DNA from: Athripsodes cinereus
Taxonomy: Eukaryota > Arthropoda > Insecta > Trichoptera > Leptoceridae
Direction of reading: 5' to 3'
NCBI GenBank assembly: GCA_947579605.1
Contig: OX388307.1
Coordinates: forward strand, 12,625,237 to 12,689,236
Length of the DNA: 64,000 nucleotides
Under the pieces are notes generated by a model that ran no database searches, was not told where the DNA came from, and saw only the letters and a list, made by a program, of their open reading frames with translations. Below, piece after piece: positions 54,098-64,000 of the stretch (position 1 is its first letter; every line of letters starts with the position of its first letter). The translations under genes were made by a program, and so were the position numbers.

Positions 54098-57000
54098 TCA
54101 TCTCTCCCTGAACGTGACTCTCCGTCCTGATCTGATGGTCATGCCGGTTGGCTGCTCGTCGTCTTTTTTGGTGTCATTAGTCAGCATCCTGTCATCGTTG
54201 GTCTTGACACTCCTAGTCCCTGAAGTAGTAGCTTCACTCTGCTGACTTCTGGGTGTGCATGCTGACTGCGTATCTGTAACACTTACATATGCAGGTTTCA
54301 ACCTACTTAAATGGATTACTTGTTCTTCTCCTTTAATACTAATTGTGAAACCGTGTGTGCCTCTTTTTATGACCTTGAACGGACCTTCATAAGGAGTATC
54401 TAAAGGTTTCTTGTGTTTATCCGTCCTTATGAAAACATGTGTGCAGTCATTTAGATCTTTATGTATAAATACATTCTGGTCTGTTTTTACCTTTGTGGGT
54501 ACAGGTCTCAACTTTTTCATGGCAGTGTGCATTTGTCGTAATAGCTCTTCTGGGTCTTCTAATTTGTTGTCTTGGAAGAATCCTCCTGGTAACCGCAGCG
54601 TAGTTCCGTAAACTAATTCTGCAGGTGATGCCTTCAATTCTTCCCTGTAACTTGCTCTTAATCCTAAACTTACGTAGGGTAAAGCGTCACTCCAGTTGAT
54701 AGTATCGACTGCTTTGAGAGCTGCTTTCATTACTCTATGATGCCTTTCTATTAACCCGTTTCCTTGAGGGTGATAACTCGAAGTCTTAATGTGTTCAATA
54801 CCCATGTTTTTTGTAAATCTGCTGAATAATTGTGAGACAAATTGTCTTCCTCTGTCGGTTGTTACTTGAACTGGTGTGCCAAACCTGGCTATCCAGTGTC
54901 TCATAAAGGCTCTAATGACTGTTTCGGCCGTTATGTCTCTCATCGGAGCATATTCTGTCCAACGAGAGAAACGATCAATCATGGTTAGTATATACCTATA
55001 TCCTTGGCTCTCTGCCATGGGTCCGACTATATCCAAGTGGACATGTTCAAACCTGCTTGATGGAATAGGAATAGATTGTACTGGGCACTTAGTATGCTTG
55101 TGGACCTTGGTCTTTTGACACAATATACAGTTTTGGACGTACTTCTTGACATCCTTCTCCATCCCTGGCCACACATAGCGTTGTTTCAACATTCTGTAGC
55201 TAGCTTTGCTTCCTGGATGACTAATTTCATGGATAGATCGTATAACTTTCTCTCTCCATATACTTGGTATGTATGGACGCCAAACACCTGTGGAATGGTC
55301 GCACCATATTAACACACCTTCATCGCCATGAGGCGCTTGTAAAAGTTTCAATCCGGAATTCTTTTTGAATGAATGAAGTTCTTCATCTGTTTTCTGTGTT
55401 TCTGCTATATCTTTAAAATCTATATATACTCTATCGTATATTACCTCGATTCTTGATAGTGTATCTGCTACGACGTTGTCCTCTCCCTTCGTATGTATTA
55501 TATTCGTGGTGAATTGGGAAATAAAATCCAGTTGACGTCTCTGTCTAGGTGAAGCAGTGTCTGCCTTCTTGGTGAAAGCGAATGTAATAGGCTTATGATC
55601 AGTATAGATAGTTAAGGGTCTTCCTTCTATATACTCCCTGAAATATTTTAAACTGTCATGAATAGCAGTAAGTTCTCTATCATATGTACTATAGTTAAGT
55701 TGGGTTTTTGATAATTTTCTTGAGAAAAAAGCTAGGGGTAACTCGTCTGGGGAATCCTCTTCGACTACCTGTTGTAAAACTCCCCCTATGGCAGTATCAC
55801 TCGCATCCACTCTCAGGATAAGTTTTCCGTTCTTATGGTGGTGGGTGAGTAATGTAGTTTTAGCCAATTGTTCTTTGCTTGCTTCAAATGCAGCTGTGGA
55901 AGCTTCTGTCCACTGTATAAGTTTCTTGTCATCCTTCTTTGGACAAGCAGTGATTTCAAATAATGGTTTTTGGATCTCAGCTGCTTTAGGTAAAAATTTT
56001 CGATAAAAGTTTAACATACCTAGGTAACGTCGTAACTCTTTGACTGTTCTAGGGAGTGGAAAATCTCTTATGGTTTCTACCTTCTCCGGTATTGGTCTGA
56101 TGCCATCCTTGTTCACCATGTAACCCAGGAACTTGACTTCTGGTTTCCCAAAGACGCACTTCTTCATGTTGAGTTTCAGGCCATACTCCTGTAATTTTTC
56201 AAAAAGTATTATAAGATGTTTTTTATGTTCTTCAGCGTCTCTTGACGCTACTAATATGTCGTCAATGTAAGCAAAGGTGAACGGGAGGTCTCCTAGGATC
56301 TCATTGATGATCCTTTGAAAGCTCTGTGCCGCTCCACATAAGCCAAAACTGAGCTTTGTGAACTCAAAGAGTCCCAGTGGGCAAATGATCGCCGTTTTTT
56401 CAACGTCGCCCGGCTCTACGGGTATTTGATTGTAAGCCCGAACTAGGTCTATTGTGGAGAAGATCCGTGAGTTAGCCAAATGATGACTGAAATCGGATAA
56501 TTGTGGTATAGGGTATGCGTCTTGTTTGGTGACTGCATTTAGACGTCTGTAATCACCACAGGGACGCCATGAGCCATCGGCTTTCCGTACCATATGAAGT
56601 GGGGACGCCCAAGGACTTTTTGATGGCCTGCAAATGCCCTGCTCACACATAAGTTGAAATTCTTTTCGCGCTGCCTCATACTGTTCTGGACTTAATCTCC
56701 TAGGTTTACTCTTAATAGGTGGACCATAGGTGACAATATGATGAGTGACATTATGTTTAATTGGATCAGTACTTTTCATGGGTTGAGTGATTTCTTTATA
56801 CTTCTCTAATAATGAAGGATATTCATTATTTGAATCTATTGTGCTAATGGACATTGATCCGATTTTATAAGCTCTGCCTGTGCTACTTAAGCCAGTAATA
56901 GTATCAATTAATTGTTTATTGTGTAAATCTACAACAAGAGCATACCGTTTTAGGAAGTCGGCACCCAAGATTGGTTTCTCTACTTCCGCTATAATGAATG

Positions 57001-57262
57001 TCCAAGGAAAATTCCTTCTTAAGTTTAATGAGACATTTATTGTTTTGGTACCAAATGTATTGATAATTGAGCCATTAGCGCCATATAAACATGTTGTGGG
57101 ATCTTTGCTTTTGGTATTTACAAACTTTCTATGAGCTGGTATAACTGATACTTCTGCTCCGGAGTCAATCAAATAATTCAAGTGATTTACCTTGTCGTAA
57201 ATATGCAGCCTTGTACCTGTAGATCTCTCCATCGCTGCTGCGTCACAATGGAGGGCAGTTAG
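54098..57262 (-). CDS. pol: Pol polyprotein (protease-RT-RNase H-integrase), CsRn1-like gypsy
   Basis: 1044 residues from the ATG at 57232. The same frame is open upstream to at least the gag stop, so translation most likely enters by -1 frameshifting at 57262 rather than at the ATG. Order: retropepsin LIDSGAEVSVIP (~22); RT with WRPCGDYRRLNAVT, LVRAYNQIPV and catalytic YIDD (~323); RNase H with RVDASDTAIGG (~477) and YTDHKPITFAF (~545); integrase zinc domain H-x4-H and C-x2-C in HEISHPG and CILCQKT (~675-710); catalytic D, D, E in VHLDIVGPM (~729), TTDRGRQF (~789) and GLIERHHRV (~826); a basic C terminus with CTPRSQQSEA. All catalytic residues are present. Pol reverse-transcribes and integrates the element. 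Confidence 0.95.
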   Translation of the reverse strand, partial: LTALHCDAAAMERSTGTRLHIYDKVNHLNYLIDSGAEVSVIPAHRKFVNTKSKDPTTCLYGANGSIINTFGTKTINVSLNLRRNFPWTFIIAEVEKPILGADFLKRYALVVDLHNKQLIDTITGLSSTGRAYKIGSMSISTIDSNNEYPSLLEKYKEITQPMKSTDPIKHNVTHHIVTYGPPIKSKPRRLSPEQYEAARKEFQLMCEQGICRPSKSPWASPLHMVRKADGSWRPCGDYRRLNAVTKQDAYPIPQLSDFSHHLANSRIFSTIDLVRAYNQIPVEPGDVEKTAIICPLGLFEFTKLSFGLCGAAQSFQRIINEILGDLPFTFAYIDDILVASRDAEEHKKHLIILFEKLQEYGLKLNMKKCVFGKPEVKFLGYMVNKDGIRPIPEKVETIRDFPLPRTVKELRRYLGMLNFYRKFLPKAAEIQKPLFEITACPKKDDKKLIQWTEASTAAFEASKEQLAKTTLLTHHHKNGKLILRVDASDTAIGGVLQQVVEEDSPDELPLAFFSRKLSKTQLNYSTYDRELTAIHDSLKYFREYIEGRPLTIYTDHKPITFAFTKKADTASPRQRRQLDFISQFTTNIIHTKGEDNVVADTLSRIEVIYDRVYIDFKDIAETQKTDEELHSFKKNSGLKLLQAPHGDEGVLIWCDHSTGVWRPYIPSIWREKVIRSIHEISHPGSKASYRMLKQRYVWPGMEKDVKKYVQNCILCQKTKVHKHTKCPVQSIPIPSSRFEHVHLDIVGPMAESQGYRYILTMIDRFSRWTEYAPMRDITAETVIRAFMRHWIARFGTPVQVTTDRGRQFVSQLFSRFTKNMGIEHIKTSSYHPQGNGLIERHHRVMKAALKAVDTINWSDALPYVSLGLRASYREELKASPAELVYGTTLRLPGGFFQDNKLEDPEELLRQMHTAMKKLRPVPTKVKTDQNVFIHKDLNDCTHVFIRTDKHKKPLDTPYEGPFKVIKRGTHGFTISIKGEEQVIHLSRLKPAYVSVTDTQSACTPRSQQSEATTSGTRSVKTNDDRMLTNDTKKDDEQPTGMTIRSGRRVTFRER

Positions 57263-57268
57263 TTTTCC
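57259..57268 (-). promoter_or_regulatory. Candidate -1 ribosomal frameshift site between gag and pol
   Basis: The last gag codons are GAA AAC TAA, within the heptamer G-GAA-AAC directly before the stop. The pol frame is offset by -1 and is open through this point (57262 minus 57232 is 30, in phase). The heptamer ends AAAC like classical slippery sites but its P-site triplet is not uniform, so efficiency is uncertain. Confidence 0.6.
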
Positions 57269-58128
57269 TGGGTTTTGTTATATTTCACGCACGTCTCCCT
57301 GCATTTATATGCCTTATCGCCAAACCTCTGATGCCAATAACACAGTCCTTCTGCATTTACTTCGGTGTTTGGTCGTCTTTGGCTGTTGCTTCTGCCTCTG
57401 AAAGGTCTGTTGTTTGATCTGGAACGAGAACGAGAACGGAATTGTCTTACCTCTGTCTCCAATTTTTCGACTTTCTCCACCAACTTCGAGATCATGTTTT
57501 CCAAGCTGTCTTTCGATTCATATTGGCGTCTTGATTGGCGTGAGTCGAACGCCATCACTGTTTGCGGTTGGTAGACTTCCATTATTTTGTCCGCCGTCTC
57601 TGCCATTTTTTGCACTGAGGTATTGTCGCAACCTGCTAATACTGCTTGCACATTGCCTGGAAGTTGCTGTAACCACAAAGTTTTTAAAATGTCTGAATCA
57701 GCTAGCTTTTGACCGGCTAGCTCTGTCATTTGTCTCAGCAGTGTTGTAGGACTTCTGTCGCCAAGCTGTAAATTAGACAATAGTTTAGTTAACCTGGCAT
57801 GTTCCGATTCGGTGAAACGTTTGATTAATGTTTCTTTTAGCACACTATATTTATCTTTGATCGGAGGGTCTGTAACGATGTCAGATACTGCATCTAAGGC
57901 TTCTCTATCCAGCTGGCTTACTACTATGTAGTATTTTGTTTCGTCGTCCTTAATACGGGCTAATTTAAATTGTGATTCCAGATGAGATATCCAGAGTTTG
58001 CACCTATCTCTCCAGAACGGTGTTGGTTTGACAGATACCTTGTATAACTCTGTCTCTGGTTGTGTTTCTTCTGGTAGCTGACCTTCTGCAGAAGTGTCTT
58101 CCAAGTACAAGTTATCTTCTTTAGGCAT
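57259..58128 (-). CDS. gag: Gag, CsRn1-like gypsy
   Basis: 289 residues starting MPKEDNLYLEDTS. The middle contains the Gag capsid-like segment (FWRDRCKLWISHLESQFKLA near 38, then DKYSVLKETLIKRFTESEHA). A long charged helix with LVEKVEKLETEVRQF and an Arg/Ser-rich stretch (SRSRSRSNNRPFRGRS) precede a C-terminal CYWHQRFGDKAYKCRETC. That is C-x2-H-x9-C-x3-C, a CHCC finger instead of the usual CCHC knuckle. The start ATG is the first in the frame and lies about 1 kb inside the 5' LTR. Gag forms the particle and binds element RNA. It overlaps the pol frame at its 3' end. Confidence 0.93.
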   Translation of the reverse strand: MPKEDNLYLEDTSAEGQLPEETQPETELYKVSVKPTPFWRDRCKLWISHLESQFKLARIKDDETKYYIVVSQLDREALDAVSDIVTDPPIKDKYSVLKETLIKRFTESEHARLTKLLSNLQLGDRSPTTLLRQMTELAGQKLADSDILKTLWLQQLPGNVQAVLAGCDNTSVQKMAETADKIMEVYQPQTVMAFDSRQSRRQYESKDSLENMISKLVEKVEKLETEVRQFRSRSRSRSNNRPFRGRSNSQRRPNTEVNAEGLCYWHQRFGDKAYKCRETCVKYNKTQEN

Positions 58129-59126
58129 TTTGTATTAATCTTACAGTGTATGCAATAACAATAAGTTTCAATTATAATTTACAAGGAAGGTACACTTTCG
58201 GCTCGCGTCTATATGTCACAAGATACGTGGTATATGGATATTAATCAAAAGTTTATATTTTAGTATTAATTTATGAGCAACGAATAATACAAAACGTTAA
58301 ATAGGATCACGTACCTTGTTTTCACTGTTCACAGAGCGAGTCGAATGTGACACTTCGATACTATAACCTTAAAATATACGGTTTGACACTAGTTGTAAAA
58401 ACGTTGGCACCTTACCTCGGCAATGGTGAGTTCAGTTCGGGATTCTTTCCAAATTAAAAACAAAAAAGAAACAAAAAAAAATGCAATTCTTTGTAATAAA
58501 AAACTATTGACTCTATATTTTATTGAACTGAAACACCATTCCAAGACCGGACTCTCGAATGGTCGCTGCGCTCTGGTTGTTTGGTGATAATAATATGTAC
58601 TAGGCGTTGGAAAAAACTGCTTTCTACGTTTTATTTCGCGACCTTTTTTTTTCATTCGCCGGAGGCGCTAAATGTTAACTAGAATATTATATTCTGTGGT
58701 AAAAATCTTGGCTACTATCTTTCCGTCGGCAATGTATACCACAATTCACTTAACAATAAGAACTTTTACGTTGTATCGCCAGATGTTTTATGATACTGCG
58801 TCCTTAACGATAATTCCGACTTAGTTGATTTATTTTGTTCGATCTGTGAAGAAATTCGAAAATCGCGACTTTACTTTAGGTATGATAATCGCGCGACGTT
58901 CTGAACACAATTTTTGTTATATGATCTGTTAGGAACAATAAGCTGGTAGAAAATTGTTATTACTGGTATGAAAAATAGAACCGATGAAAAGGTTTTTATT
59001 TCGATATGAAAAAAAAAGGAAAGGTATTGTTAACCTCAAAAAATGTCGTCGATCGTTCTGTAGCCTGAATCTTTGGTTATTTTTTTTTTTGTATTGCGCG
59101 TTTTTTCTTTTTATTTAACACGAAAA
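58129..59126 (-). other. 5' leader of the CsRn1-like element
   Basis: About 1 kb between the PBS and gag ATG without a long sense frame; presumably holds packaging and internal regulatory signals. Confidence 0.6.
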
Positions 59127-59136
59127 GGGGTCACCA
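59127..59136 (-). promoter_or_regulatory. Primer binding site (tRNA-Trp type)
   Basis: Minus strand TGGTGACCCC, one base after the CA end of the 5' LTR. It is complementary to GGGGTCACCA, the 3' end of animal tRNA-Trp. Confidence 0.8.
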
Positions 59137-59137
59137 C

Positions 59138-59564
59138 TGAAACGATTTTATGTGTTACCTATATCCTACTGCGAGGATATGGTGAACTTGTGTAAGACAA
59201 GTTCTAAGAAGGAAGTTAATTACTAGATTTCTCTCACCTGAAAATGAGTAGGCTACAATTAAAAGCTTTTCCACCAGTTTGATGTTTCACAATACGATTT
59301 AATGCTCTAATTTTAGTTCTATACTATTACAAATTCAATGAGTATATTAATTGGTTGAATAAAATATTAGAACGCGTGAGTACAAGAACACAACGAAAAT
59401 AGCAAACCACCGCGAGTGAGCGACCAAACGAGAATGGCTCGCTGGTTGGCAAAACCAATCTCTCTTCACTCATTCTTCCTACATGCAACAATACTATGGA
59501 ACTTTCCATAAGTTGCTACATGTAGGAGTCACAAGATCTATTACGGAGGCATCACACCTCCACA
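59138..59564 (-). repeat. 5' LTR of the CsRn1-like element
   Basis: 427 bp, identical by eye to 52437-52863. It would supply the promoter for minus-strand transcription. Confidence 0.95.
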
Positions 59565-59647
59565 ATGTAATAAGAAGGCAGCACTATTTATTGAAAGAAA
59601 TTTTTGTTTGTGTACCTAAGTGTAAATATATATTTTACGCACCTCCT

Positions 59648-59810
59648 ACATATTTTTATTTATTTATTTATTTATTCATTCTTTACTGTACATTGATAAA
59701 AAACAATTACATAAAAGGTATACATTCAAATTAAATACAATCAATATACAGAGGGCGAGTTTATCGCAAAGGCGCGATCTCTTCCAACTAACCCAAATTT
59801 TATTTTTAGT
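59648..59810 (-). mobile_element. LINE 3' UTR with (TAAA)n tail
   Basis: The plus strand shows TTTTATTTATTTATTTATTT (reversed tail), then TTTACTGTACATTGATAAA, TACAATCAATATACAGAGG, GCGAGTTTATCGC and GATCTCTTCCAACTAACCC. The same blocks are at 44235-44355. Confidence 0.65.
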
Positions 59811-61135
59811 CAAGGTAGTGGTGTAGTATTGGAGTAGGACAATTATTCAGAGAGAACGTAGAGTATTCAGGTTGATGTTTACTGGACCCCTATGCAATAC
59901 TAGTTCCGATAAAATTTGTTGATTGATTGACGTTAATAATTTGTGCCTGCAATATGCAGGTGGATTGATTTCTCATGTGCAACAATGAAGATGTGTGTAT
60001 TTGCCAGCTTTTTTAAAATTATACAATACCTACATTTTAAAATGACATGCGATTGTTACTCGACGCTTTGAAGAATATGGCTACTGGCTACATTATGTAT
60101 ATAATTTGTGAAAGGAAACTTCGAAAGTGGGTCAAATATAAATCTCTACACTTACACATACATATCTTTACTTCCACGTGACTCATCATAACATGCCTAA
60201 GTTTTACTTATTGATACATTATACAGCTTTAGGGCCTATTGTACCTCTACTAAGAAAGTTATGAAAAATTTGAACATTAATTTCTTGCACATTTATCAAC
60301 AAAATTGATATTTTTAATTGACTTATAATATCATTGTCAAACTGAACTGAAACCATTTGTGTGTGTTATTTTTACACAAGTTAATATGAAATGAAGTTTT
60401 TGTGCACAAAATAATAAATATTATTATCTATAGTTAAGGCATTCATATTGTTTTTAAAATAATTATCCCATGCAGCTTTGAATAATAGCAATAAAAACAA
60501 TTATAATATTCGTTTATGCCCGTTTGACAAGATCTTAATATTGAAATTAATTTATTTAAGTATCTTATAATATTAAAATATGTACTGAATACTGATGCAA
60601 TAAACAATCCGTGCGTGCGTAGCTACTTATGTATCTTAATACAGTATATTTTATCTCCTTTGTACTATTACATCATATTATTATCATCTAATACAGATTG
60701 TCAAAAACTTCATTGTTATACTTTATCACATTGTTTGGTACCGAAGGAACTCTCAAAGAGTTTCAACGGTTTAATAATTTATGTCTGGTAAGTAACACTA
60801 TTACACAACCACCCCTAACAGTCGTACATTAGCAAAGCAAAATAAATAAATTGTAATTATTTGTTCTCTGAATCATACATGATAAAACTATAGAAAAGTT
60901 CACATTTTGATGTTTCCTTCACAGTAAATTAGATATGTTGGTACCATTGAAAATGGATAGTTTCTTATAGCGAATAAACTTTATCCATGAAATACTCGAA
61001 ACATCTTCACAATGCCATAATAAATAACATCAATCAATAAAGGTACCTAATCACATTGCTATAAAATCCTTCATCTTCTCTTATTTTTTCATTGATGTGT
61101 ATGTGGGTTGCATTTTTTTTTTTTTTTTAAAAAAA
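59811..61135. other. A+T-rich spacer
   Basis: Nothing recognised. Confidence 0.5.
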
Positions 61136-61247
61136 GATATATCTGGGTTTTGTTATAAACCCAAATACAACCTTATGCACCTTTCACACTAAGCTAAAAG
61201 CTTGTGCCGTGGAAGGGGAGTTTGCCGGCACCTGGGATCGAACCACA
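61136..61247 (-). mobile_element. tRNA-derived SINE, copy 4, 5'-truncated
   Basis: The minus strand begins at the B box (GGTTCGATCCC) and continues GGTGCCGGCAAACTCCCCTT, CACGGCACAAGCTTTTAGCT, GTGTGAAAGGTGCATAAGG, ending AAAACCCAGATATATC and a poly(T/A) run. The tRNA-like 5' half is missing. Confidence 0.75.
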
Positions 61248-61804
61248 TTTACAAGTATGGACACATACAATAATTAATGTGTATAGTTTAAGTTGTAAAG
61301 TATGAAGTATTAGGTTTACTGTATCTACGAGGACTCACTGCGTGGTCACTCGAGTGCGTGGGAATAGTCTCTACTTTTATTTTGGTCTTCCAACAATGAG
61401 AATGTAAATTTTAATGATCACATAATTGAAGGTGGGGAGAGAAATAAAATCGCTAAGAACATCATAGACAACGGGTTTCCATAGTATATAAAAGACGAAA
61501 TTAGTGTTGGTCTGATGTAGTTTTAGTATAAAACGTAGAACAAATAATACATAAATGCTGGAAATTTGATTTCCATAAGATTCTAGGATGATTACTTCAA
61601 GTGCTTTAAAAATCCTTTGTTATTTTGACCTTCAAAGCCACCGTCTATCCCTTGCAACTTTGGTAAAAAAACTACTGCTACTACCTATACCATTACGATA
61701 TATCATTACGATATATTATCCTACAATCTCAGCATATACAGTATTATCTTATTTCAACCGGGACGAATAATTTCGTACCGATATCTCATTTTAGAAAATA
61801 TTGG
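61248..61804. other. A+T-rich spacer
   Basis: Nothing recognised. Confidence 0.5.
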
Positions 61805-61950
61805 GACATAGGGCGAGCTATGGGGTTTGCCATCCACTGAATGTCTTCATTTTGTGTTTTCACGGAGAGGACTGCTTGCACGTGTATTGCATGCGGCTGG
61901 TCTGCTGGCTACCCCACTTGTGGGATATGCTGTGAGTAAATAGTTGTAGT
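61805..61950 (+). mobile_element. SINE-like repeat (TATAG family)
   Basis: GGTTTGCCATCCACTGAATG, CACGGAGAGGACTGCTTGCA, GCATGCGGCTGGTCTGCTGG and CTACCCCACTTGTGGGATAT match 28885-29040. The tail here is degenerate (GTAAATAGTTGTAGTAATAG). Confidence 0.7.
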
Positions 61951-62999
61951 AATAGTACTAGTAGTTGACACATAAGAGGTTTTATGAAACTACCGACGTC
62001 TTGTTTGTTTACTTTTCCGAGTATAAGTATAATATAAATATTCCAAAGTCCTATTCGAAAGAATTTGATCCATTTTAAAATACTTGTTTATGACTGTGTA
62101 CCTGTTAAAAGTTTTGAAAATAAACATATTTGTGAAAGCGGTTTGCTACTGAAAACAAGAATTATGAAAATTCTATAAGTTTGCATCTTTATTGTCAAAC
62201 GATCTTCAGAACTTGCTGTGTATATTATTATTACAAAGATAATTTATTGGTTATCATTCACTGTGAAAGGGACATTTTGAATAATGCAAAATTTATTAGC
62301 ACTAAAAAATAATGAATCGTTTTTACAAGTAGTCGAGAATAGGTTTCTGATAATAATTGTATTGTTATTTACACTTTGTATTCGGTTTTTGCAAACTCGA
62401 TTTAAGAATATTTAATTTATATTATATTCAATAAGATTTAAATTAAGTGTGTAATAAAAATTCAACCCAATAACGACAAATACATAGGTGCGTAATAGTT
62501 TTTTGTAAGCATCCACTCAGTATTATTCTCCATTCGGAAATCCCAAGAGGATGGTGTTATTATCTTTGTATAGGCACAAGTAACGTTTACGGTTTAGAAA
62601 TATCTTTGTATGTCTATACTTTGTTATCAAAAATAGACAATATCTTCAGAGTGGGTGTTTCTCTGTGTTTGAAATTCTGAAATAACAGTCATTGGGAAAA
62701 GATGTTTCCATACATAGTATTTTATTATAGTAGTTTGTACGCGACTAACTTCGACAACACAGAAACCACTATAGTAATTTGCAAATCGGCACCATTTTTG
62801 TGTACCGAATAAACATAGGTACATTGTTTTAGTAAGATTTAGCAGTATTAGGTAGGTATGTACATACTAAAAAATCTAATTAGGCAAGTTAACAAATATT
62901 CGTGAATTACGTAATTATTTGTATATTGCGATTAGTCATATCAAAATATTAAGTTTTATGTTTGGTAATTGTTTCCTGCACTATCGTTTAAGGTTTTCT
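61951..62999. other. A+T-rich spacer
   Basis: Nothing recognised. Confidence 0.5.
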
Positions 63000-63088
63000 T
63001 CTGGGATCGCATTGGCCTTCAGCTGTAATGATCCTTGTAAGAATCGTCTTGTTGTCAGTAATAATAATAATGATGATTACATCTTGAA
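63000..63088 (+). mobile_element. LINE/SINE 3'-end fragment with (TAA)n tail
   Basis: TTCTGGGATCGCATTGGCC through CTTGTTGTCAGTAATAATAA, the inverted twin of 52067-52143. Only the 3' end is present. Confidence 0.7.
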
Positions 63089-64000
63089 TGAACATAGTAG
63101 ATATCTAATAATAGCAATACTGTAGTGTGCAATGGCAAGAAACCTCCCAGCAGCCCCAGTACTGTTATTATTAGATGTACCTACTGTGTAATATTGAATG
63201 ATAAATCTAAATTATCATGTTTACTTTTACATCAGATTTCTCGCAGCTTTTCCGTTGTTGACTTGAGCTAGAAGTTGGTAGGAAGTTAATTTCACACTGA
63301 CCTTATTCGCACACACATTTATAGCGAGCGAAGCAAGCTTTTCTCGTTTGTTTGAACAAAATAACAATACATTTAAGTATATTTTATTAACTATGAACTG
63401 TCTATGTAGATAATTGACATCTCATATTCGTTATACGCAATTTTAGTTTCCTATGGAGACAACTCTGTGTACAGCAATAACACAACACGTCATTATGAAT
63501 ATGTATGTAGTTAATTGCGTTCATAATAATTACTTATTATTATGTACAGGATTATAATATGTGTAGCTCTCAGCGCTATGTTATACTTACATACTTATAA
63601 TAATGCATTTCGGAGAATATAATCACACGATATATTATTACATAGTACAAAATCTACGTACTTGTTCTGTACAGTACATTGTTTATTAAGAAATCAGTAA
63701 AGTACGTTAGTTGGTACATATAATTACTCGCATGTTGTAGATACTTGGATAAGTAATAAGCATTTAGCCTTATGTAGGTGTACCTACTGTGTAAGTTTAA
63801 ATGTTATCATTGACTGCACTATGTATATAGCATCAACGACAAATATAACTACCTACTTACTCCTATTTACCAGACTTGGTTAACCCATGAGCTTCGTGTA
63901 TCTAGAAATCTGTATCTATTGTTTTATTACAATCATACTCACCCCTAGCCGCCAATAAATTAGTTAATGTGATAAGGTAATACCTACTTATTAACTCTGT
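63089..64000. other. A+T-rich end of window
   Basis: TAGGTGTACCTACTGTG-type strings, no gene or repeat boundary. Confidence 0.5.

Larger units (their letters stand above)
52437..59564 (-). mobile_element. Full-length Ty3/gypsy retrotransposon, CsRn1 clade
   Basis: 7128 bp on the minus strand between 427-bp LTRs that look identical and begin TGTGGAGGTG and end CGTTTCA. A 4-bp duplication ATGT flanks it (52433-52436 and 59565-59568). It carries a PBS complementary to tRNA-Trp, gag and pol in two frames with a likely -1 shift, a purine tract before the 3' LTR, and no env. Two features name the clade: the tRNA-Trp PBS and the unusual CHCC Gag finger, both hallmarks of CsRn1-type elements. Identical LTRs and intact frames mark it as very young and plausibly active. 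Confidence 0.95.

Noticed and set aside
54411..57749. Plus-strand frames across the CsRn1-like element
   Set aside because: Antisense shadows of intact gag and pol.

Overview
This window reads as an intergenic, repeat-dense piece of an insect nuclear genome, most likely a moth or butterfly (Lepidoptera). The basis is strong A+T richness, frequent GTAGGTACCTAC-type strings, RTE-like LINEs with TATAG tails, a Mag-lineage and a CsRn1-lineage Ty3/gypsy element, and tRNA-derived SINEs. Another insect cannot be excluded. I find no well-supported host protein gene, no bacterial-style operon, no rRNA, no CRISPR and no complete tRNA gene. Nearly every long open frame belongs to a mobile element.

Left third (1-20 kb): SINE and LINE fragments, then a Mag-like LTR retrotransposon (3693-10164) with a single intact 1325-codon gag-pol frame and 160-bp LTRs. 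Its 5' LTR is split by a 1920-bp element with CATGGA ends, an 8-bp target duplication and a broken, intron-containing THAP-domain remnant. That combination points to the P-element superfamily. Next come an L2/CR1-like LINE 3' end, a 3 x 177-bp tandem repeat, two identical 138-bp inverted arms 1.07 kb apart, and a cluster of RTE-like LINE pieces.

Middle (20-44 kb): more RTE-like LINE copies (the longest is 37789-39498), tRNA-derived SINEs, a second SINE family whose 3' end copies that of the RTE-like LINE, a 7 x 63-bp tandem repeat open on both strands, a MULE-derived foldback relic, a CR1/Jockey-type LINE (33984-35430, minus), and many MITEs. Two of the MITEs are almost identical 273/274-bp copies, at 36089 and 42884.

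Right third (44-64 kb): a decayed DNA element (about 44980-48266) has inverted termini, repeated subterminal motifs and a broken coding region with a candidate DDE-type catalytic core of a poorly characterised family. A hAT MITE with a perfect target duplication carries a nested Helitron end. A full-length CsRn1-clade gypsy element (52437-59564, minus) has LTRs identical by eye, a TSD, PBS, PPT and intact gag and pol joined by a probable -1 frameshift. The last 4 kb are sparse.

The elements interact in two ways. Autonomous LINEs share 3' ends with SINEs they probably mobilise. Elements also nest inside one another (P-like inside an LTR, Helitron inside hAT), which gives a relative order of insertions.
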